A DNA stretch of 6,215 bases, from positions 1-6,215 of the forward strand of contig CATLBU010000045.1 of the NCBI GenBank assembly GCA_949879835.1, in the 5' to 3' direction. The notes beneath the pieces were generated by a model. It ran no database searches, had not been told where the DNA came from, and worked only from the letters and a program-made list of their open reading frames with translations. Numbering within the stretch: the first letter of the stretch is position 1; the number at the start of each line of letters is the position of its first letter. This stretch comes from an uncultured Bacilli bacterium. Lineage in GTDB: Bacteria; Bacillota_I; Bacilli_A; RF39; UBA660. Position numbers and translations under genes: made by a program. Shown one piece after another: positions 1-6,215 of the stretch.

Positions 1-483
1 ATCAGTTAAATCTTTATTATGCCATGCAGTAAATAATAGTTTAGTTTCTGTACCCTCAATATTACTTACCTTATCATCAATTTTTATATCACAATTAACT
101 ATAGATTTATCAGCAGTAAATATATAATTTTGAGGCTCTATAAAATCCAATTTTTCGTATAAGAAATTATATTTATTTTTAAGATTATTTCCAGCGTATT
201 CAATGATTTCTCTCCAAATATAATCTGTGCATATATAAATTTTATAGTATTTACTTAGCTTCTTTAAAACTTCATAACAATCTGGTAATAAAGTAGCACT
301 TGCATACATATCCATATCTTTAAACTTACTAAAGAAGTCATCTTTTTTTTCGCCTAATATATCTTGAATGTAGTAATTTTTAATATTATCGTAGTCAGGT
401 CTATAACCAAGATAATCTTCTAATATTTTAGAAAAATTTCCATAAGTAAGGACATCATCCATATCAACCATTATTGTTTTCAT
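1..483 (-). CDS. 5'(3')-deoxyribonucleotidase-like HAD phosphatase, partial (C-terminus beyond window)
   Basis: This protein probably removes the phosphate from (deoxy)nucleoside monophosphates in the cytoplasm. The frame is open for 161 codons from the ATG at 483 to the window edge, so the C-terminus is missing. HAD signatures appear in order: DMDDVL at residues 7-12 (D7 the expected nucleophile, D9 the acid/base), a motif II threonine in ICTD (T86), a lysine in TADKS (K126) that fits motif III, and the acidic pair D136-D137 in KIDDKVSN (motif IV), followed by LLFTAWHN. This spacing and the closing 'LF-aromatic-HN' signature are typical of the bacterial NT5C family (Pfam NT5C, YorS-like). 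The start overlaps the end of the upstream MazG-like gene by 20 bp, which suggests translational coupling in one operon. The Shine-Dalgarno site is weak (AAAGAAAGTGG), which also fits coupling. The exact substrate cannot be read from sequence. The related family of HAD proteins fused to or acting with polynucleotide kinases is less likely, given the operon. Confidence 0.82.
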   Translation of the reverse strand, partial: MKTIMVDMDDVLTYGNFSKILEDYLGYRPDYDNIKNYYIQDILGEKKDDFFSKFKDMDMYASATLLPDCYEVLKKLSKYYKIYICTDYIWREIIEYAGNNLKNKYNFLYEKLDFIEPQNYIFTADKSIVNCDIKIDDKVSNIEGTETKLLFTAWHNKDLTD

Positions 484-760
484 TAGAATACCACTTTCTT
501 TTATTTAACTCAGACTTTAATTTATGACATTTTTCTAAATCTATGTCGTAACAATTTGCTAAAGCACATACATAATAGAGTACATCATAAAGTTCTTCTT
601 CAATAGAATCTTTAATATCATTGTCATTCATTCTTTTATCTTTTCTAATAACTTCAGCTAATTCACCAACTTCTTCAACAAGTTTCATAAAATATTTTTC
701 TTTAAGTTCAGGTTTATAATCTCTTTCCTTTATAAAATTTTGTAATTCTGTTATTTGCAT
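464..760 (-). CDS. MazG-like nucleotide pyrophosphohydrolase
   Basis: A small (98 aa) single-domain all-alpha NTP pyrophosphohydrolase, expected to hydrolyse (d)NTPs to (d)NMP and pyrophosphate with Mg2+. The metal-binding signature is complete: EEVGE (E29, E30, E33) in the first helix pair and EELYD (E56, D59) in the next, the ExxE...ExxD pattern of the MazG/YpjD group. The length fits the short single-domain type, not the roughly 260-residue tandem-domain MazG of E. coli. I chose the ATG at 760. The alternative GTG at 775 overlaps the previous stop codon, and its first bases form the GTGAGG Shine-Dalgarno site that lies 9 nt before the ATG; MQITELQ is also the usual kind of start for this family. 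The gene follows the ASCH-Nudix gene by 11 bp and overlaps the deoxyribonucleotidase-like gene by 20 bp. Its predicted product (NMP) would be the natural substrate of that next enzyme. Substrate preference (canonical or damaged nucleotide) is unknown. Confidence 0.87.
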   Translation of the reverse strand: MQITELQNFIKERDYKPELKEKYFMKLVEEVGELAEVIRKDKRMNDNDIKDSIEEELYDVLYYVCALANCYDIDLEKCHKLKSELNKRKWYSNENNNG

Positions 761-771
761 ATTACTAATCC

Positions 772-1569
772 TCACATCTTTCTTATTTCATATTTCAAAA
801 CTTTACAACTATCATCTAATAAGAATTTTCCCTCAAATAATTCATCCTTAAATAAATATGGTGTAAATTTTTCATTTTGATCGAATTGTTTTATTTTTGA
901 TAAATCTTCTAATCTTATCCATTCTAGAGTTCCTTCTTCAGATACTGTTGTTAAATCTCCTTCAAAATCATCAGCAGTATACACAAATATTATTCCTTCT
1001 GATGAATCTTTCCAGTAAGACATACCTTGTAGTCTAGGATTGATTAAAGTTAGTCCTGTTTCTTCATAAAACTCTCTCATTATACAATCTAGTGGAGCTT
1101 CTCCACTTTCAAATTTTCCTCCGGGTGGAGCATATACTTGTCCCCATTTTTTTGAAAATTTTATCATTAACACTTTATTATCTTTTTTTAGATAACAAGC
1201 TGTAGCATTTGCGTGGATAATTCTATGCTTTTTTATTGTGAAAATTACACAACCATTTTCTTCTGATTCTTCTTTAGAATAGTATCTACCATCATAAGTA
1301 TCTTGTACAACAGCATCAATACTATCATATCTATCTTTAAAATCTTCATCATAATATTTCGAATAACAATCAAACCAATTATCAAAAGTTTCTATATTCG
1401 TAACATCTACTACAAATTCTTCATCTAAATTAGGAAGTTTTAAAAATTTAATAGTATCACCAATTCTAACTGATTTTCTTTTGTCATCATTGAGTCTATA
1501 TTCTCTTTTTTTCTTTCCTGATTTTAAATCATTAAAACTGGATTCATAAAGTTTCATTATATGTTCCAT
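772..1569 (-). CDS. ASCH-domain / Nudix hydrolase fusion protein
   Basis: A two-domain protein of 265 aa. Residues about 5-113 look like an ASCH domain (a PUA-like fold thought to bind RNA or modified nucleotides): MKLYESSF, LKSGKKKREYRLND, the IGDTIKF strand, then YYSKEESEENG and CVIFTIKKH. Residues about 116-245 are a Nudix hydrolase with a perfect box: G151, E157, R165-E166, E169-E170, G172 (the pattern G-x5-E-x7-RE-x2-EE-x-G). The preceding YAPPGGK is typical of MutT-like NTP diphosphatases. The ATG at 1569 is chosen because GGAGG (1575-1579) lies exactly 5 nt upstream; the earlier in-frame TTG at 1581 overlaps that site. It is the first gene of the operon and has its own promoter. Nudix enzymes of this type cleave nucleoside diphosphate-X bonds, often in oxidised or modified NTPs. 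What the ASCH half adds (substrate capture, RNA contact, or amidohydrolase activity as in YqfB) is unknown. The domain calls are firm; the role is inferred. Confidence 0.88.
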   Translation of the reverse strand: MEHIMKLYESSFNDLKSGKKKREYRLNDDKRKSVRIGDTIKFLKLPNLDEEFVVDVTNIETFDNWFDCYSKYYDEDFKDRYDSIDAVVQDTYDGRYYSKEESEENGCVIFTIKKHRIIHANATACYLKKDNKVLMIKFSKKWGQVYAPPGGKFESGEAPLDCIMREFYEETGLTLINPRLQGMSYWKDSSEGIIFVYTADDFEGDLTTVSEEGTLEWIRLEDLSKIKQFDQNEKFTPYLFKDELFEGKFLLDDSCKVLKYEIRKM

Positions 1570-1574
1570 AGTAA

Positions 1575-1579
1575 CCTCC
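1575..1579 (-). promoter_or_regulatory. Shine-Dalgarno site of the ASCH-Nudix gene
   Basis: GGAGG read on the minus strand, 5 nt before the ATG at 1569. It decides the start, because the upstream TTG codon is part of the same TTGGAGG string. Confidence 0.8.
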
Positions 1580-1598
1580 AAATATTTCCGTTGCCTTT

Positions 1599-1627
1599 AT
1601 TATACTATAAAAATAATTAAATACCTA
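1599..1627 (-). promoter_or_regulatory. Promoter of the nucleotide-metabolism operon
   Basis: A perfect TATAAT -10 box (1599-1604, minus strand) lies about 30 bp before the ASCH-Nudix start, predicting a transcript start near 1592 and a leader of roughly 20 nt. The -35 region is poor: TAGGTA at a 17-bp spacer, or TTAGGT at 18 bp. The box falls in the gap after the relaxase stop, so the cargo operon can be expressed independently of the transfer genes. No intrinsic terminator separates the relaxase from this operon, so read-through is also possible. Confidence 0.55.
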
Positions 1628-1653
1628 ATATTTTCCCCATATTCCTAAAAAAA

Positions 1654-3042
1654 TTATCGCTCTAAATCGTTACTGTCTTTTGAATAATAATTATCTTGAA
1701 TATAGTCTATATCTTCATTATCCAAAATTTCTTCTTCTAACATTTCATCAATAACCTGTTCATAAATCTTATCTTCACTTTTTGAACTGAAAAATTTGTC
1801 TTGAAAGAAATCTCGTATTCTTTGCCATAAGTGTTGCCACATTTGAATTATTTTTTCTAATCTTGAAATTTCCTGTTCTAAATCATTGATTTCCTCGCGT
1901 TGTTCTGCAATTTTATCTTGTTTCTTAATGCTTTGTGATTCAAGAGTTTTAATTCTTTTTGATTGATTGTCTACCATTACTTTTAAATCGTTAACCTCTT
2001 TATCGTGAGTTTCTAAATATCGTTCAAAATCTTCCATAAGTGAAGTTAAATCATTTGCACTTTTTATATCGCTTATATTTTTATCTACATTTTCTATATA
2101 GTTATTGATAACATCTATTTCTTCATCATTGATAATAAAATTATTTTTAGTAATTTTAGTTGGTTTTAAATTAGAAATAATTTTTTTTACTTCCTTTGAT
2201 TTAGAAATAGTAGTTTCAGTTTGCTTATTTATTTTATCTAATCTCTCACGATTACGATCAGCTTTTTCTTTTAGATAGGTATATTGTTTAGCCATATTTT
2301 TTGTTTCAATATCTTCATTTCTACCTTCTAATTTTTCTAATAATTCTATATTTGTTTCGTAAATTTTATTAAATGATTTCTTACAGTATATTCGCATAGT
2401 ATCTTGAATTTCGTGTAACGATTCTTTTGTGAATACAGTAGATTTTCCAACTTGTTTTTTCATACCATTTTTATTTCCATCTTTAACAGGAACACCAACA
2501 ATATGCAAATGAGGACTAGCCTCATCATAATGCACGACTCCATTTGCTATTTTAAAAGAGGGAACAATTTTTTCTAAATCTCTAATTTGTTCTTTAAAAA
2601 CTTCTGTCATTTTTCTTTTATAAGTTTCATCTTTATCTTTCCAAAATTCCATATTACCAAGTTCAATAATTATTTCAACTGCCAAATCATTTTTATCATT
2701 ATTAGAAATATGAGAAAAATAATCTTCTATTTTTCTATCTTTTCTTGTTTGTTTTTCATTGTATTCAAGTCTTGCCTCATCAAATTCTTTTACATATAAT
2801 TTTTTAACATCTTCATAAATACTATTTGTTCCACAAATAAGTTCAATTGCATTTTCGTTATCATCGTATTTTCTTAAATTATGTTTATCAACTCGTGATA
2901 ATGCCTGTGCATTTTGTATTGCATTATTATTAAAAACTTTATCAGCAACAATACCATTTTTAATAGTTTTTCTTGATCTTTTACTTTTATTTTTATCATT
3001 TCCAATATGAAATGAATATGCTAATTTTTGTATAAATATCAT
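1654..3042 (-). CDS. mobV: MobV-family relaxase (Mob/Pre plasmid mobilization protein)
   Basis: A relaxase of 462 aa that should nick one strand at oriT and lead it into a recipient using another element's conjugation machinery. The Mob_Pre signatures are present: SRVDKHNLR (H54-N55-x-R57), matching the HNxR motif whose His is the catalytic residue in pMV158 MobM, and HYDEASPHLHI (H171, D173, E174, H178, H180), the metal-binding motif III. The start KLAYSFHIGN is typical of the family. The catalytic domain covers about residues 5-225. It is followed by a long lysine/glutamate-rich coiled coil (about 225-405) and an acidic tail. Length is close to that of MobM-type relaxases. It lies downstream of the large serine recombinase, and the hairpin-rich gap before it should hold oriT, the usual MobV arrangement. 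The genes tnpX (large serine recombinase) and tnpZ (MobV) of Tn4451-type elements form a similar pair. The start is uncertain: AAGGAG directly abuts the ATG at 3042 (see the RBS entry). Confidence 0.93.
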   Translation of the reverse strand: MIFIQKLAYSFHIGNDKNKSKRSRKTIKNGIVADKVFNNNAIQNAQALSRVDKHNLRKYDDNENAIELICGTNSIYEDVKKLYVKEFDEARLEYNEKQTRKDRKIEDYFSHISNNDKNDLAVEIIIELGNMEFWKDKDETYKRKMTEVFKEQIRDLEKIVPSFKIANGVVHYDEASPHLHIVGVPVKDGNKNGMKKQVGKSTVFTKESLHEIQDTMRIYCKKSFNKIYETNIELLEKLEGRNEDIETKNMAKQYTYLKEKADRNRERLDKINKQTETTISKSKEVKKIISNLKPTKITKNNFIINDEEIDVINNYIENVDKNISDIKSANDLTSLMEDFERYLETHDKEVNDLKVMVDNQSKRIKTLESQSIKKQDKIAEQREEINDLEQEISRLEKIIQMWQHLWQRIRDFFQDKFFSSKSEDKIYEQVIDEMLEEEILDNEDIDYIQDNYYSKDSNDLER

Positions 3043-3048
3043 CTCCTT
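3043..3048 (-). promoter_or_regulatory. Unusual Shine-Dalgarno site abutting the relaxase ATG
   Basis: AAGGAG on the minus strand is followed immediately by the ATG at 3042 with no spacer. TTAAGGAGATGAT almost fully matches the anti-Shine-Dalgarno complement, so this is a real ribosome site, but the spacing to the ATG is not functional in the normal way. The only in-frame codon at a normal distance (9 nt) is ATA at 3033, which would give a protein beginning QKLAYSFH after the initiator. Confidence 0.6.
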
Positions 3049-3078
3049 AATCTTTTATTATTTTGGGTTTACTAAACA

Positions 3079-3107
3079 CTCATAAAGTAGATAGTAGACC
3101 ACGACAA
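3079..3107 (-). promoter_or_regulatory. Possible relaxase promoter
   Basis: TTGTCG (3102-3107) and TATGAG (3079-3084) are 17 bp apart on the minus strand, each matching 4 of 6 consensus bases. It would start transcription about 30 nt before the relaxase gene and overlap the base of the structured region, as mob promoters often overlap oriT. The match is weak and could be chance. Confidence 0.3.
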
Positions 3108-3116
3108 AATTTCTAA

Positions 3117-3156
3117 CTCCCTATATGTTTTGACGCTGGACATCAAAACATGGGAG
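3117..3156. repeat. 14-bp inverted repeat with a 3-nt bulge
   Basis: CTCCC (3117-3121) plus ATGTTTTGA (3125-3133) pair with TCAAAACAT (3143-3151) plus GGGAG (3152-3156). TAT (3122-3124) is bulged and CGCTGGACA is the 9-nt loop. All 14 pairs are Watson-Crick. No T-run follows on either strand, so it is not a terminator. Confidence 0.85.
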
Positions 3157-3175
3157 CTAAGGTTTACCACCTTAG
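3157..3175. repeat. 7-bp hairpin adjoining the larger one
   Basis: CTAAGGT (3157-3163) and ACCTTAG (3169-3175) surround the loop TTACC. GGA (3153-3155) and TCC (3178-3180) could extend it, but in competition with the neighbouring hairpin. It begins at the base after the previous hairpin ends, so the two helices could stack. Confidence 0.75.
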
Positions 3176-3241
3176 AATCCGTTTGTCTTATTTCGTAATA
3201 TTTCAAAACTATCGTAATGAAATAAAACTGCATAAGACTTT

Positions 3242-3274
3242 GATAAAATAGAAAGTACAACTTTCAATTTTATC
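3242..3274. repeat. 33-bp near-perfect dyad
   Basis: GATAAAAT-A-GAAAGT (3242-3256) and ACTTTC-A-ATTTTATC (3260-3274) form a 14-bp stem with one central A/A mismatch and a 3-nt loop (ACA). There is no T-tract on either side, which argues against a terminator. It could be a binding site for a dimeric protein or an accessory oriT hairpin. Confidence 0.8.
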
Positions 3275-3355
3275 TATGAAAATTATTCGTGATTCCACAA
3301 ACTTCGTAAGTAAAATTTCTAACAATTTTTTCTACAAACTATCGCCACTTTGTTA

Positions 3356-3377
3356 TTACTTTTTTGAAAAAAAGTAA
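3356..3377. repeat. AT-only inverted repeat
   Basis: TTACTTTTTT (3356-3365) and AAAAAAGTAA (3368-3377) with a 2-nt centre (GA). It lies just beyond the recombinase terminator and might help stop transcription, but it is made mostly of A/T runs. Confidence 0.45.
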
Positions 3378-3379
3378 AC

Positions 3380-5392
<2,013 letters not shown>

Positions 5393-5394
5393 CT

Positions 5395-5422
5395 ATTGTA
5401 TCAGTATTACTTGTATAGTCAA
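5395..5422 (-). promoter_or_regulatory. Recombinase promoter, extended -10 type
   Basis: TTGACT (5417-5422) and TACAAT (5395-5400), each 5 of 6 to the sigma-A consensus, are 16 bp apart, with TGA directly before the -10 box (extended -10). The start of transcription should fall at about 5388, roughly 110 nt before the recombinase ATG. The 12-bp repeat array at 5435-5494 begins 12 bp upstream of the -35 box, well placed to control this promoter. Confidence 0.72.
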
Positions 5423-5434
5423 TACCCAAAAATA

Positions 5435-5494
5435 TGGTAGTTTTACTGGTATAATTACTGGTAATTTGTATGGTAATTTAACTGGTAGTTTCTC
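5435..5494. repeat. 12-bp tandem repeat array 1 (five units)
   Basis: TGGTA begins at 5435, 5447, 5459, 5471 and 5483, exactly every 12 bp. Units: TGGTAGTTTTAC, TGGTATAATTAC, TGGTAATTTGTA, TGGTAATTTAAC, TGGTAGTTTCTC; consensus TGGTAATTTNAC. A degenerate unit in the same register, TTGTATAGTCAA at 5411, overlaps the -35 box. The array sits directly upstream of the recombinase promoter, so it may be a multi-site operator. Ordered degenerate units, not a microsatellite, suggest protein binding. Confidence 0.85.
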
Positions 5495-5549
5495 TTACCT
5501 AAATATGTATAAAACCTTTTAAATACAAGCAAAACTTATAGTAATTGAC

Positions 5550-5568
5550 TACAATACCATATTATCAT
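5550..5568 (+). repeat. 19-bp motif, copy A
   Basis: TACAATACCATATTATCAT. Matches copy B (5718-5736) at 17 of 19 positions and copy C (5838-5856) at 17 of 19. It stands 17 bp before the first 23-bp repeat unit. It is preceded by TTGAC, so a plus-strand promoter (TTGACT at 5545-5550, TTTAAT 18 bp later) is conceivable here, but the other copies lack this. Confidence 0.75.
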
Positions 5569-5585
5569 TTTAATAGTCTTCAAAC

Positions 5586-5711
5586 AATAAACTAAATTGT
5601 ATTTTTTTAGTAGTCGAAAAGTAAACTAAATTGACTTCAAATAGTAAACTAAATCGTACGCGAATAGTACACTAAATTGTATTTAGATAGTTCACTTAAA
5701 CTTCATAATGA
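5586..5711. repeat. 23-bp iteron-like direct repeats (five units)
   Basis: Units share the core AGTAAACTAAATTG. They start at 5586 (AATAAACTAAATTG), 5620 (AGTAAACTAAATTG), 5643 (AGTAAACTAAATCG), 5666 (AGTACACTAAATTG) and 5689 (degenerate, AGTTCACTTAAAC). The last four are exactly 23 bp apart; the first is 34 bp from the second, that is 23 plus 11, so all cores would face the same side of the helix. Length and spacing are those of iterons bound by Rep_3-type replication initiators, though no rep gene is visible in the window. The third unit carries CGTACGCG, a rare GC-rich patch. Confidence 0.85.
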
Positions 5712-5717
5712 TACCAA

Positions 5718-5736
5718 TACAATACTATATTATCAC
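5718..5736 (+). repeat. 19-bp motif, copy B
   Basis: TACAATACTATATTATCAC, 17 of 19 identical to copy A. It lies between the 23-bp array and the second 12-bp array. TGATA at 5709-5713 and TATCA at 5731-5735 make a short inverted pair around it, not shared by the other copies. Confidence 0.75.
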
Positions 5737-5742
5737 ATAAAC

Positions 5743-5826
5743 TATGTAACTTGCTAGATACTTTGCTCTGTAAATTACTCGGTAAATCATACTGTAATTC
5801 ACTCTGTAAGTGGTACTGTAAATTAA
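5743..5826. repeat. 12-bp tandem repeat array 2 (five clear and two degenerate units)
   Basis: Clear units begin at 5767, 5779, 5791, 5803 and 5815: TCTGTAAATTAC, TCGGTAAATCAT, ACTGTAATTCAC, TCTGTAAGTGGT, ACTGTAAATTAA. Two weaker units continue the same register to the left, TATGTAACTTGC (5743) and TAGATACTTTGC (5755). The period is exactly 12 bp, as in array 1, and the cores (GGTAAAT here, GGTAATTT there) are similar, so one protein might read both. Confidence 0.85.
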
Positions 5827-5837
5827 TTTTATTCCAG

Positions 5838-5856
5838 TACAATAACATACTATCAT
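5838..5856 (+). repeat. 19-bp motif, copy C
   Basis: TACAATAACATACTATCAT, 17 of 19 identical to copy A and 15 of 19 to copy B. It ends 9 bp before the 11-bp array. A small inverted repeat, CTATC (5850-5854) and GATAG (5861-5865), bridges motif and array. Confidence 0.72.
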
Positions 5857-5865
5857 TAGCGATAG

Positions 5866-5953
5866 GCAAAGTCTAGGCAAAAATCGTGCAAATTTTGTGC
5901 AAAAAAGATGCAAAAAGTATGCAAAATTGTTGCAAAAATCATGCAATTCTATC
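5866..5953. repeat. 11-bp tandem repeat array with phased A-tracts (eight units)
   Basis: GCAA begins at 5866, 5877, 5888, 5899, 5910, 5921, 5932 and 5943, exactly every 11 bp. Middle units: GCAAAAATCGT, GCAAATTTTGT, GCAAAAAAGAT, GCAAAAAGTAT, GCAAAATTGTT, GCAAAAATCAT. The first (GCAAAGTCTAG) and last (GCAATTCTATC) are worn. Runs of A recur once per helical turn, an arrangement known to bend DNA. The array could be an architectural element or a row of sites for one protein. Confidence 0.9.
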
Positions 5954-6025
5954 TTTTAATATTTTGAAACACTTTAGGAAATCAATAATAAATTGTAGGA
6001 ATGGAATGATTTTTAAATTTCATAC

Positions 6026-6215
6026 TTAATTTAATGACTTAATATATTCTTCTAAATTATTTAATGAAATAGGTTTACTTAAATTTTCAACATAAACATT
6101 TGGCTCATAATTAAATGCTAGATAAGTAATTCCATTTATAATAACTCTATGAGGTTCTACATAGGTGAGATTTGTGTGTTCTATTGTTCTAATACTACCA
6201 TTAATAATAGTTGGA
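6026..6215 (-). CDS. Hypothetical protein, C-terminal fragment
   Basis: An open frame on the minus strand enters from the right edge and ends at TAA (6026-6028), giving the last 62 residues. I do not recognise the family. The piece is hydrophilic with alternating strand-like segments (EPHRVIINGITYLAFNYEP) and a short C-terminal helix (LNNLEEYIKSL). No stop interrupts the 63 codons, and the composition looks like real protein, with aromatic and charged residues in a plausible pattern. It lies 72 bp to the right of the 11-bp array. It may belong to the element or be the chromosomal neighbour. No clear terminator follows it; 5954-6025 shows nothing I can name. Confidence 0.6.
   Translation of the reverse strand, partial: PTIINGSIRTIEHTNLTYVEPHRVIINGITYLAFNYEPNVYVENLSKPISLNNLEEYIKSLN

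Larger units (their letters stand above)
3103..3187. other. Predicted three-way junction of nested inverted repeats
   Basis: GACAAA (3103-3108) pairs with TTTGTC (3182-3187) and encloses two back-to-back hairpins at 3117-3156 and 3157-3175. The base composition is richer in G+C than the surroundings. The structure could form as single-stranded DNA during transfer (an oriT structure) or as RNA in the relaxase leader; on the minus strand it lies in the path of any transcript reaching the relaxase from upstream. The outer stem is only 6 bp, so the enclosing helix is less certain than the two hairpins. Confidence 0.5.

Noticed and set aside
464..775. Longer MazG-like protein starting at GTG 775
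   Set aside because: That codon is part of the Shine-Dalgarno site for the ATG at 760 and overlaps the previous stop; the shorter start fits the family better.
1621..1653. Terminator after the relaxase
   Set aside because: Only a weak AATAT/ATATT pair with a GGGGAAA loop and no T-run downstream; not enough to call.
2587..2799. Plus-strand frame inside the relaxase gene
   Set aside because: Phe/Ile-rich antisense shadow of a lysine-rich coding sequence; no ribosome site.
3072..3260. Minus-strand frame of 62 codons upstream of the relaxase
   Set aside because: It runs over the hairpins of the candidate oriT, has no ribosome site and no recognisable domain.
5545..5573. Plus-strand promoter TTGACT-18-TTTAAT at motif A
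   Set aside because: No plus-strand gene follows, and motif copies B and C lack the -35-like sequence, so the match is probably incidental.
5725..5946. Minus-strand frame of 73 codons across the repeat arrays
   Set aside because: Its translation is the 12-bp and 11-bp repeats read through; the recurring Tyr/Arg every four residues follows from the 12-bp period. No ribosome site or domain.
5435..5953. CRISPR array
   Set aside because: Repeat units are 11-23 bp with no unique spacers between them, and no cas gene is present.

Overview
The window is AT-rich DNA from a low-GC Gram-positive bacterium (Bacillota, probably a gut-type clostridial or bacillar lineage). This rests on Shine-Dalgarno sites of the AAGGAG/GGAGG type, sigma-A-like promoters, UGA used as a real stop (so not the mycoplasma code), and the families present. 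It reads as one end of an integrative mobilizable element, or less likely a plasmid: a large serine recombinase and a MobV relaxase in tandem, with cargo downstream. All genes lie on the minus strand, so transcription runs from high to low coordinates. Neither element end could be located.

Layout from right to left, the direction of transcription. (1) 6026-6215: the C-terminal end of an unrecognised protein. (2) 5435-5953: a gene-free stretch packed with ordered repeats. There is a 12-bp array, a 23-bp iteron-like array, a second 12-bp array (exact 12-bp register) and an 11-bp array (exact 11-bp register, phased A-tracts). A 19-bp motif stands just before each of the last three arrays. (3) 5395-5422: a good promoter, then a terminator-like hairpin in the leader, then the large serine recombinase (3386-5275), whose stop codon sits inside an intrinsic terminator. 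(4) 3043-3385: a gene-free stretch full of hairpins, including a possible three-way junction. It lies just upstream of the relaxase and is the best place for oriT. (5) 1654-3042: MobV relaxase. (6) 1-1569: a separately promoted, overlapping operon encoding an ASCH-Nudix fusion, a small MazG-type pyrophosphohydrolase and a 5'(3')-deoxyribonucleotidase-like HAD protein cut by the window edge.

Working model. The recombinase would excise and integrate the element, and the relaxase would nick at oriT so that a co-resident conjugative element can transfer it. The cargo operon carries enzymes for successive steps of nucleotide breakdown: (d)NTP to (d)NMP, then to the nucleoside, plus Nudix hydrolysis. 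That fits nucleotide-pool cleaning or nucleotide-depletion defence, but this is inferred from family and context only. The most unusual part is the compound repeat region upstream of the recombinase. It looks like a multi-site DNA-protein assembly (replication origin, centromere-like site or recombination-control region), and no gene visible here explains it.
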